Assembly (NCBI RefSeq): GCF_023078275.1
Contig: NC_062991.1
Span: 1,674,001 to 1,738,000, forward strand
Reading direction: 5' to 3'
DNA: 64,000 bases
Source: Leguminivora glycinivorella
Lineage: Eukaryota > Arthropoda > Insecta > Lepidoptera > Tortricidae
Part shown: positions 37,401 to 49,200 of the stretch, piece after piece
Position numbering within the stretch: position 1 is the stretch's first letter
Layout of the letters: each line of letters opens with the position of its first letter
The notes under the pieces: generated by a model
Told to the model about the DNA's origin: nothing
The model's database searches: none
Seen by the model: the letters and a program-made list of their open reading frames with translations, nothing else
Made by a program: the position numbers and the translations under genes

Positions 37401-40400
37401 CAAGACCTAATTACACGAAAACAGTGGCGAAAGGCCCAAAGACTTAGTGATGTCTTCTGGAATCGTTGGGTCCACGAATATTTGCCAACGTTATTACCCA
37501 GATCACATGTTCGCGAACGACCGAACCTAAGAGAAGGCGATGTGGTTGTTATTGCCGATCCAGGATTACCACGCAACATCTGGCCAAAGGGCATAATAAT
37601 TAAAGTGTTCACAGGAGCTGATGGACGTGTACGAGTCGCCGACGTCCGCACTGCCGGGGGAGTGCTGCGGCGCCCCGCTGTGAAGATCGTCCGCCTTCCG
37701 ACTGATCCTGAATGCGCTTACTCGCGCATTGCCGGGGAGTATGTTGCGGACTCCTTTCTACGAGTGTAACCTGCGTCACTTACCTTTTTATAGACATATA
37801 TGTTCTGTTATGAATTTAATTTTTTTTGACTTTGACATGTGTCGTATGAAAAAACTGATACGGAAAATAAACACGCAATATGTATGAAGTCGTTTATTTC
37901 GATCTTAATAGTTACGTAACGTAAATATTATCGTGTTGCCGCGAGTCGGCAACAACTAGAGCTCAGAGAAGGAGGATGGATGCGGTATCTCCGGTTGATA
38001 TGGTTTCTACTGACGACAGGTCTGATCAACCAAGAGTTGTAGCAACACATAACAAACCGAAAGATTCCGTTGAATTGAGATTTTTAGATATAAAAAGTAT
38101 AGACAAGTTAAAAAGAAAGAAACTAATAAATCGCGAGAGTAAAACATTAAGTTACAGTAAAGAAAACAAGACTATTTATATAAAACAAGTATCTTCATCA
38201 CAACTGACGCGAGCCGCTTTTGTGAGAGAACTTTGTGACTTTTGTAAGGAAATTGGACGTATTTATGCAGAATGGGACCAACCCACACAACTATAGTTTT
38301 GAGATAAAGCACTTTTTGTTCATAAGTTGCATACAAAAAATATTAATGGCTTTTCTTTTAAAGTTGGATTGTCAAGTGCTAGAGTATGGCATTGTTTATA
38401 TTGTTTTACTTAAACAAGCCTTGAAAACGGAGTTTTAAGTATAGTTTTCTCTTAAAAAGGCAATGGTTCCTTTTAGCAAAATTAGTTAAGTGAGGGTTGG
38501 TCCCTTATTGATTTCTAGGTAATCCAAAAGGTTATACAAATATAATGCACAATAAGGGCAGATTTACTTTATTTGTAAACAAAAACAATTTCTAAACTTA
38601 TATAATATCGCTTTCGTAAACTATATTCTTAGAATTCTTTGGGGCCGGAGTCAACGGAGAGTACGGAGGTCCACTTTTTTCAGTTTATGCGATTACGTCG
38701 CTTTCGTAAACTAAGTATATTCTTAGAATTATTTGGAGCCGGAGTCAATGGAGAGTACGGAGGAGGCTCTACACTTTTGTCAAATCCAGTTTCGGTGAGT
38801 AACTTAGAAGTATTTGAAGCAGGAGTCAACACAGAGTATGAAGGGAGCTGTACACATTCTTTAAATTGGACAGGAGTTAATAGGCTCACAGCACCATTAG
38901 TTGTTTCAGTTTTCAAGGTTTTTTTATGCAACTGAGAAGCCACATTTTCAGAATTAACGTTTTTTCGCAAACCCAGGCCATCTAGAAGAAAAATAAGCCT
39001 TACATTAAACCTAACACATTAATTCCACCGTAACCCCATCCCAAGCTCATCATCATCTTCTTAGCGTTTTTCCCAGCATTTGCATACTTACATATACATG
39101 CTTACATAGAATAGAGATAGCTTTTTATTCATTTAAGGACGTTAATAAAATAAATGTTAATATTATTACGAAACGTTAGTCCTACAAATAATGTTGCAGA
39201 GAGGAATGGTTACTATAATCATTATTAGCGTAAACGTAAATGAAAACATTTAATTCTTCAGTCGGAAGGGTTTTGCTGCAGTGAAATAAAATTAAAAACA
39301 CTGGCATGCAAATTATAAGCTACAGAAAAAATTATAATACGTACCTGCAGATATCTGAATCGGTTGTCGAGAAAATCTGAAATGAAGTATATCGGAAATG
39401 CTCAAAATGTTCTTAATACACTTACAGATCGCACAAAATTAATTGGAAGTTACTTGGAAATAAGTTTTAACAAAAAACTTAACTCCTGTTCAATCTAAAG
39501 AATGTATAGAGCTCCCTTCATACTCTGTGTTGACTCCTGCTTCAAATGCTTCTAAGTTACTCACCGAAACTGGATTTGACTTCCGTACTCTCCGTTGACT
39601 CCGGCTCCAAATAATTCTAAGAAAATAGTTTACGAAAGCGATATAATATAAGTTTAGAGATTGTTTATGTTTACGAATAAAGTAAATTTTATTGTGCATT
39701 ATTTTTGTATACCCTTTTAGATTACCTATAAATCAATAAGGGACCAACCTTCACTTAACCAATTTTGCTAAAAGGAATTATTGCCTTTTTAAGAGAAAAC
39801 TATACTTAAAACTCCATTTACAAGGCTTGTTTAAGTAAAACAATATAAACAATGCCATACTGCAGCACTTGACAATCTAACTTAAAAAAATAAGCCGTTA
39901 ATATTTTTTGTATATAACTTATGAACAAAAAGTGCTTTATCTCAAAACTATAGTTGTGTAGGTTGGTTCCCTTCCAAATAAATACGTCCATTTATTTTTG
40001 ACATGAAGCACAGTATTGCTAGTTGTAAATATTTGCAACAGTTCTTTACGCTTTACGCCGATTTGTTCAGACACTTATGTTTTTTTTATCATTTCATACT
40101 CTATTCATAACAAATCATAATAAAAAAATATATATTATACGAGTGTGATAAATAATAAGTATACAAAGTTTATAAACAAAAAAGATTCAAGGCACATAGT
40201 TCCCTTAACTATCAAAATATAATTCATTTAATAAAGAACCATGTACCTAATGTGGATCTTTATGAACACATAAACTGAGCTAATTTTAATTATGCAAACA
40301 AGAACCAATGAACTTAGTTAATTACTTAATATTAAAAAATAAAAATTAATAAGGAACCATGCGACTTGGATCTTTTCGACGGTGCAGATTTTATTTTTTA

Positions 40401-43209
40401 AAAAGGAACCAACCCGCTTGGTCTCTTATGAAATAAATAAAACAATATTATATAGATGAACCATGTGCTTTGGATCTTTTTGAAATAAATACAAAGAATA
40501 TTGAGTAAGGTACTAAACAGCTTGGATCTTTTTAAATATAATGTAACAGTGAAAATGTGGGTTGGTAACTTTGTTAACGAAATGATTTTATACGTAAAAA
40601 TGATTCTATGGCTTTGATCTTTGTGTAGGGGGTGTAAGATGCATTTTTAACATCTTCTGCATACATAACTCAATTTTGACAGATGTGTGGGTTGGTCCCC
40701 TTCTGCATAAATACGTCCAATTAATGTAGATGAGATTTATTTTATTAAAAATGAAAACAATGACATATTTGTCAAAAAGTTAGTAAGTGAAATAAAAAAT
40801 ATGGTAAACTGGTCCGGACCACGACTAACTATATTGAATAAAGTGAAACGAATAAACGACAAGGACGATAAAAGAGTCATACTCAATGATTTTCACCTTT
40901 TACCCACGAGTGGCCACGCGGGTGCTAGGAGAATGTATAATAACATCAAAAAGTACTATTACTGGCCTGGACTTCAAAGCGATATAAAGCAGTTCATAAG
41001 TAAGTGTGAAAAATGCCAGCGCCAAAAATATACGGTTCACATAAAAGAACCTATGGTAGTGACTACAACAGCGCATACCGCGTTTGAAAAAATATTTCTA
41101 GACATAGTGGGCCCTCTAGATAAGGATAGTTATAATAATTCATATATTCTTACGATACAATGCGAATTATCTAAATATGTTTGTGCGTATCCCCTTGTCT
41201 CTAAAACTTCCACAGCAGTTGCCAAATGTTTTGTAAACAATTTCATTCTACAACATGGCATACCGAACACCATAGCAACCGACAGAGGCACCGAATTTAT
41301 TTCCGCAACGATGAAAGAGGTATGTAAAATATTAAAGATTAATCAAATTAACTCTACAGCTTATCATCACCAATCAATTGGATCTTTAGAAAATTCCCAC
41401 AAACACTTAGGTGCGTTTTTACGCATACAGACCGATAATCACCCCGAAGCTTGGAACGAATGGCTTCCATTTTGGAGTTTCGCTTACAACACATCAGTAC
41501 ATTCTGAAACAAAGTTCACCCCTTTCGAATTGGTCTACGGTAAACAGTGTAATCTACCATCTAACTTAGTTACATCCATAGACCCACTGTATAACTACGA
41601 CGATTATCCGAAAGAATTAAAGTATCGATTACAAGTTACACAGCAGGAGGCACGTAACAATTTACTATCAAGTAAATTACGACGTAAACTCAGGTACGAC
41701 TCCTATATAAACCCAATCTAAATATATAAAAGAAGAAGCTGACTGACTGACTGACTGACATATCAACGCACAGACGAAACCGCTGGTCCTAGAGATTTCA
41801 AATTTGGCACGTAGGTTCCTCATATAGTGTAGAGGAGCACTAAGAAAGGATTTTCCAAAATTCACCTCCTAAGGGGGTCAAATGGGGGTTCAAAGTTTGT
41901 ATGGGGAAACAAGATTAGTTTGACTATTTTATTCGAAACTTCACAGGAAGATTCCTTAAGACATATGACTGAATACGTGTTTCAGGTTTTTTGAAAATTT
42001 CACCCCTAAAAGGGTGAAAAGGGGGTGATAAAGTCAAAAAATCAATATGGGTATCGTTTTTATGGTTTATCGGGTCGCTGATCACGATAAATACAACGTT
42101 TTTAAAATCTAACGAGGCGGGAGTGAAATACCTTCTCCCCTGTTGTAGGTGCAATGGGGTTTAAATATCAAAAAAATATATAAAAGAAGATATTGACTGA
42201 CTGACTGACATATCAACGCACAGCCGAAACCGCTGGTCCTAGAGATGTCAAATTTGGCACGTAGGTTTTTTATATAGTGTAGAGGAGCACTAAGAAAGGA
42301 TTTTTCAAAATTCGCCTCCTAAGGGGGTCAAATGGGGGTTCAAAGTTTGTATGGGGAAACAATGTTAGTTTCACTGTTTTATTCGAAACTTCACAGGAGG
42401 GATCCTAAAAACACATGACTAAAGACGTGTTTCAGGTTTTTTGAAAATCTAACCCCTAAAAGGGTGAAAAGGGGGTGATAAAGTAAAAAAACAATATGGG
42501 TATCGTTTTTATGATTAATCGGGTCGCTGATCACGATAAATACAACGCTTTTAAAATCTAACGAGGCGGAAGTGAAATATCTTCTCCCCGTTATAGTGCA
42601 ATGGGGTTTAAATATCAAAAAATATATAAAAGAAGAAACTGACTGACTGACTAACTGACATATCAACACACAGCCGAAACCGCTGGTCCTAGAAATTTCA
42701 AATTTGGCACATATGTTCCTTATATGGCGTAGAGGAGCACTAAGAAAGGATTTTTCGAAATTCTCCTCTTAAAAGGGTGAAATGGGGGTTCATAGTTTGT
42801 ATGGGGAAACAAGATTAGTTTAACTATTTTATTCGAAACTTCACAGGAGGATTCCTAAAGACATATGACTAAAAAATACATGTTTCAGGTTTTTTGAAAA
42901 TTTGACCCCTAAAGGGGTGCAAAGGGGGTTAAGTCAAAAACACAATATGGGTATCGTTTTTATGGTTTATCGGGTCGCTGATCACGATAAATACAACGAT
43001 TTTAAAATCTAATGAGGTGGAAAAGAAATTTTCTCCCCTGTTGTTGAGCAACGGGGTTAAAATATCCAAAATAGCCATAAGTATAGGTTTAGTTGTTATC
43101 TTTACTTCTGGTTCAAGAGATTTCAAATTGACACGGAAGTTCCTTAGAGGAGCACTAAGAAAGGATTTTTCAAAGTTCACCTCCTAGCATGATAATTTGA
43201 CAGGGGCAA

Positions 43210-43251
<42 letters not shown>

Positions 43252-46200
43252 TGACAGTGACAGGGACAGGGTCAGGGACAGGGACAGTGACAGGAACGGG
43301 ATAGGGTTAGGGATAGGGATAGGGATAGGTAAGGGATAGGGATAGAGATAGGGATAGGGAAGGGATAGGGATAGGGATAGGGATAGTGATAGGGATAGGG
43401 ATAGGGATAGGGATAGGGATAGGGATAGGGATAGGGGAGGGACGGGGACAGGGACGGGACGGGGACGGGGTCGGGGACAAGGATAGAGATAGGGCCGGGG
43501 ATAAGAATAGGGATTGGGGTCGGAATAATCGGTCGGCAATCGATATCTAGGCAGTGTAAAATGCAGGTGGCTCAGTGGGAAGGGATTAGTAAGTAGGCAT
43601 CGGCGAGTATCCTGCATCCGTAATAACTATTACATTCAATATGCTGTAAGAAGATCGTTGTTTGCTTGCCTTTCATATGTTTACGTTTGCAATAAGTATA
43701 AGCAAAATGGAAAAAATTGTAAGCGATAATGCAAGGAAGTACTTTTTACCCTACCGACCATAGCGTCGAGATACTGGCTATGTGGGTTGTATGAAGTTTC
43801 CAAAGTATATTATTTATATAGGTAAAATACATACATATTCGTACCTACTACCTACGCTGTGTAACAATTCTACAATCATTGCAAGAATTTCTTTTAAAAC
43901 AATAGTAATTTGTGTAAGGTACAGTCAGCCAAAAAGCAGTGTAAGGTTCTTGGCTGACCGTACAGCAAATAGATCAGTTACAATGGCCCCCAGTCGAGAA
44001 TTGCCCCGCTTTACCTTAATCGAAATAATCGCGGACAGATGTAGGTACCTACAAAGAAACCTACATTTAAGAGCATAACCGGTATCGAATAGCTATTTTT
44101 TTCTCTTTTCCTCCGTGTTACGAATACCACTTCCTTTTTTAAATCATACTTCAAATAAACACCATGAAAATTAAAGGTACTATAGAAGGTAATGTATAAG
44201 CCGTAGGATTTATCTTCGGCAATTATGTTACATAGTGTATATGCATTTAAGAAAATACATGGTTTTCCTTTAAACTTCGCAAATAATAAATGTGCCAAAC
44301 TCCTGTAACCTCGTTTTATAAGTAACGATCTATGCACATTCCTGTATTTAAAGTTACCGCAATTAAGCTTATTAGCACGGCACATTTTGAGTTTCACCAA
44401 TTTGCGGTACTCTTCGATACGTGAGTTTGGCGTAAACGTGCTATTATGAAACTGTCGCGAGCGCAGGTTAGCTCGAGTCCTGATTTAGGTATGCCAAATT
44501 GACGTTTCTTTTAGTACTTACGGGACTACGGCGTTGTCATACTACTGATACTACTAATCAGTCAGTTCCTTGCTTCCGCACGGTTAATCGCGCGCTCCTT
44601 TATATCTGATTGTTTTGTGTAATTATGGTAAAAGACAATGAGTAACTTACGAAAAAATTGGTTTGTTAGAATAAATGATAACTAATTAATAAAGTGAAAA
44701 CTTTAGTAAAACATGAATTTAAAATATGTTTAATTTACGTTTATGTACACATTATATTAACGAAGAACGTTGCTAGATTTGTTTTGCAAAGAAAATATGT
44801 TTCTATTTTTAAAATACTTATTACCTGCCTGCAGCAAGCTGCAAAATGTATGTTAAGAGAAAACAAAACTGTGATGATAAATAAAAGCATCAACCTTTTA
44901 TCCACCGATAGGGCACTTATACTGGTCCAGAAAATCGACTTTAAGGTTTAGTAAAATTCGCCTGGTTTTCGAGATTTTCACACTTTTTAAAATTTTAGGT
45001 AGTATTAAAATTTTTGGGTTGGCCTCAAATTGTTACCCACGCCACTCGTCTTTTTTGACCTCCTTTAAACGCCGGTTGCATAAAATACTATTTTGGCACC
45101 AGCTTTTATCGCCAACTGTACCTTTCTTTCAGCAATCATGTACTGCTCTCCGAGACGTTTCTAAAAAAAAACTCTTGCTCGATGGGGAAGGGATATTTCA
45201 TTACAGAGTTCCTATGGCCACCTTTCCGCTTCATCATGAGATCAGCTCCATGTTACCAATGATATTGCATTGTCGCGTGATTACCATAATATCTGCAAAA
45301 TTTCAGCTCAATCGGAAACCGGGATGTGGGTCAAATTTAACTTGCAAGATATGATTACAGACAGACAAAGAGACACCTGAATGTAAAAAAAGCTTGCAAG
45401 GACATATTTTTTTTTTATTTTCTTGTTGATTTATCTTTTTTTTTGATATTGTCACACTTTTTCTACTCAGAATCATGAACTCTTTCGATTCTAATAGGAG
45501 ACAAAAATGTTCCAATGACCTCCATACATTTTTTCCTCTGAGTTACGACCAAACAAGTTGTATGAGAAATTGTAACTCAGTGGAAATAAAAATGTAGGAC
45601 ATTTTTTTTCTTGTGAGAATCGACAGAGCTCATGATTCCGAGTACAATAATTTTTAAGAAAAAAAAAACCGCCTTCCTTTGGGGTTCTGGTGATAAATAC
45701 TTTCAAATGTTGGATTATGTTATCAATTCGTCTGTATATTATTAATGTTTGTTATTCGATATCTCCGTCATTTCTGAACTAATTTTGAAATTTGGATGAT
45801 TCTGAAGTACTTACAGATGAGAATGATTATCAGAACGGAACTCTAACCAGGGGCGGCTCACTCTTCATCAGCAGTTCCACTGCACCAAATGTCACTGTTC
45901 TGGACGTAAGTGCATGCTGTTCTTATAAAAATACCAAAGTCACTATAAGTGTGCCGTTCAGATTTGAGGAGTTCCATTACACTGACCAAATCACTGTTCT
46001 GGACGGAAGTGCATGCTGTTCTTATAAAAATACCAAAGTCACTATAAGTTCCATTCTGACCATCATCAAGTTCCACTGCACCAAATGTCACTGTTCCGTA
46101 CGTAAATGCATGCTGTTCTTTTAAAAACACAAAAATCACCATTTCTTTCAGATTTGAGGAGTTCCCTCGATTTCTCCAGGATCCCATCATCAGAACTGGG

Positions 46201-49200
46201 TTCTGAGAAAAATGGGACCAATCTGTATGCATACATTCAATCAAAACAATTTTTTTCAAAATGAGTCCAGTAACGACGGAGATATCGAGGAACAAACATT
46301 AAAAAAAAATACAGACGAATTGAGAACCCCTTCCCTTGAGTATTGGAAGGCGGTTAAAAATTCCCACATTACATTACAGACAACTCCGGGCTCAATACCA
46401 ACATCTTCTTTACCAACCAGCATGCAACTCTGATGTATATAAGAGAAATGCATTTAACATGTGTATTGTAATTTTTAACAACCTCCCTAAATATTTAAGA
46501 ATGTTAAACGGAAATGAGTTAAGGATAAAATTGACTGAGTGGCTACTTGGACACTGTTTTTACTCAGTTAAGGATTATTTGGAATGTAATGAGGATTGCT
46601 GATTTGGTGTTGACATAAATTATTGTATTGCTTTAGCTTTTGACAATTCTGGAATAATACCCTAGTTTATAATTATTACTTTTCATTCATTGACTATCCT
46701 AATTCTACTTTACTGTCATTTTTACATATATATATATTTTTTATTGTATAATGATTGCATGCTCATAATTAGTTAATTAGTACTCGTACCTTCATGTACA
46801 AACTGTAAATAATTTGCATGTTGATGTTATGTCGACGGGATACTGTGACTAAATATTTTACTTATAAGATCTTATTGTAACGTATTCATGCAAATAAATA
46901 TTTCTATTCTATTCTATTCTATTAAAAAAAGTAAAACAGGCAAGAAAATAAAAATCTGTCCGTAAAATTGATTAAAGATAATGATTATTTTGCAGGTTAC
47001 GTCTTCATCATAGGCGCTGTGTTTACCTCCTCATTTTTCGGATACGTCGCGTTTTTGGAGAAGTGTGAATCACCGATTACCATGAATTTCTTGTTAAACA
47101 CGTACGTATTTCGCACTGGCACAGAATATTAATACGTGTAGGTATTCTAAAAATACCTAGACTGTTAATCCCACGGAGATTAGAAAATACTGCTAGGAGT
47201 TGTTAATCATCATTTCCTAACCATTTGCGCCGGCCGTAGCTTGAGAAATTAGGGTAAGTTAGAGAGACTTTCAAGCGTCTGGTAAAAGTTACGGCCGGCG
47301 GAAAAGGTCTGGAAATGATGTTTTCCAAATCCTTACAGTCGTTTCTATTACATAAATCAGCCTTGACAATTTAAGAAAAGTTAAGTGTTTTTAAAAGGTT
47401 CGCGATCACTATTATCTTAATAACTTTTTCCCCTCACTAGCTCGGAAACACGTGTTTTGTCCTTTAATACCAGCGGGTAAAAGCGCATTTTATCCACTAG
47501 TGGGTAAAGTAATTTGACCTTGAATAAAGTCAAATTAACTGGTTTAAAATTGATAAAAGTAGGTGAATCTAATAATAAAGATGATTTACCACCTGTAGAA
47601 CTACTGGAAGCAGTGATTAACGCATTTTTTGCGTTGTAGTTTCCTCGCTATAGTGAGGGGAAAAGTTTTGTGTTACACTCGGGTGCAAATGTATTTTACT
47701 TCTCGTGTGTTTAAAAACTCGCAAGTTCATTTCACTTGCTCGTTTTTCAATTAAACACTCGGCGTTAAAATACAACTTTGCCCCCTTGTATAACAAATAA
47801 CTATTTTCGCATATATTTAATTTGCATAATAGTTCGGCAGAAGTGACGTTTGACAGAAGTCAAGTTTAGCAGAAATACCTTAGGCAGAATATGCTTTGGC
47901 AGAAATCATTTCGCAGATTTTTATAATACCGAATCGTACGTTGGCATAATGTTGATAGTAAATGTTGTTAATGTTGAGAGTCGAATAGTACTCTCGCAGT
48001 AGAAAAAATTAGAAAACATTCAAATTGATCTTTAATAAGGAGGTAGGGCATAGCGAATGATATTCCGCTTTGTGTGGTAGGGCACAGCACAGCGGATATC
48101 ATCTCGCTCGAATCTAGAGCAGAGCCCAACTGGGGTGGTACCTCCGCCTTACAGAAGACCGCAGCCAAATAGCACTAGACCCTACTTATAGTGTTGTGTT
48201 CCTGCCGGTGAGTAAGGCTGCCAGAGCTCAATGAGGGTGCGGTGTGCTGATGACGGGAGGACTTACGGAACTAACTTGTTCCGTCTATTGTCCTTTGAGT
48301 CGTCGGCAATCGAACCCTTCCTAGAACTTGTACATTCCTTTTTGCTGTGTACTTAACACAGCAAAAGGGAGTGTACAAGTTTCTAATAGGGTGGCAACGC
48401 GCTTGTGACACTGTTTGAGTTGCAGGCGTCCATAGGTTACGGTGACCGCTTTACATCAGGCGGACCGTATGCTTGTTTGCCACCGTCGTAGTATTAAAAA
48501 AAAACCACCACCACTCGTGTAGCCGTGGTATCACGGCTACACGAGTTCAGATTAAAACCTCCGACAATTATTAAGTGGTGGTTCGGGAATTTACAGATCG
48601 CATATATAATTTTTAAATCGAATTTCTATTTAATAAGTCACGTAGAAATATATAAAGTAACTGAATTGACCGTGACGTCACTCAATTCGATTTCATATTA
48701 ACTCCATATTAGCAAGTCGTTCAAATTCGTTTTGACAGTTCTTAAAAAGAAGCTGATTTGACTAGGAGGCGAGTAGCCTATTCCTTCTGTTTGTAATATG
48801 AGTTGTAAACTGTTCTAATATTTTTTTTTTTGGCAGACGAGACACTGTTGCCACCTAGTTTCGAGTAATGGTAACTCTTAACTATGCCTATACAAATAAC
48901 CCGGCAGATTTACTGATGTATGGAGTTACAACTCTTCCCTTACTCTATGATCGGATTTACTATTTTCTTTGACTGAAAACACCATGGTTACAGGTACGGA
49001 AAGACCCTCAAAGGCTTAATCACGGTGATGATCTACGTTACTCACGCTGTCAACTTCTTCATGCCCTTCAACTGTGTATGGTTTTATATAAGGAAGAGAA
49101 TCAAGCCGGAAAGGCACTACAAGATGGAGCTAGTGTCCAGGGCGATCTCTGTAATCATTATCTCCTCGGTGGCTATTGCTTTTCCTACTATCGATTCGCT

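Larger units (their letters stand above)
32010..37954 (+). mobile_element. BEL/Pao LTR retrotransposon nested in the Gypsy pol
   Basis: The 5945-bp element has 213-bp LTRs (32010-32222 and 37742-37954) that start TGTTGC and end GGCAACA, flanked by ACTAG at 32005-32009 and 37955-37959. I count three LTR differences. It carries gag-protease-reverse transcriptase in one ORF (32299-35250) and RNase H-integrase in a second (35280-37769). The second is apparently separated from the first only by a one-base length change in a G run. It is in the same orientation as the host Gypsy element and the host gene. Confidence 0.95.
28028..41717 (+). mobile_element. Gypsy-type LTR retrotransposon, interrupted by three other elements and lacking a visible 3' LTR
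   Basis: In order on the + strand: a small membrane-protein ORF (28028-28294), Gag (28528-29314 and 29442-29851), then protease, reverse transcriptase and RNase H (29844-32009, resuming 37960-38254) and integrase (40719-41717). The insertions are a Harbinger-like MITE in Gag, a BEL/Pao element between RNase H and integrase, and a fold-back element further on. After each the frame resumes at the other side of a short duplication. The Arg/Gly-rich Gag tail without zinc knuckles and the Gag/Pol frame overlap resemble errantivirus-like Gypsy elements. The 3' end is cut by a satellite at 41718, so neither an env ORF nor a 3' LTR is seen. Confidence 0.85.

Noticed and set aside
41718..43190. CRISPR-like repeats and spacers
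   Set aside because: Units of about 450 bp with full-length similarity; ordinary tandem repeats.
43197..43512. CRISPR array
   Set aside because: Contiguous hexamers without spacers in a eukaryotic genome.
43177..43617. 146-codon - strand ORF rich in Ser, Leu, Pro and Tyr
   Set aside because: It is the translation of a hexamer array. The repetitive residues follow the DNA repeat.
44011..44400. 129-codon - strand ORF (MVKLKMCRANKLNCG...) as a gene
   Set aside because: No recognisable domain, no splice context and no supporting neighbours.
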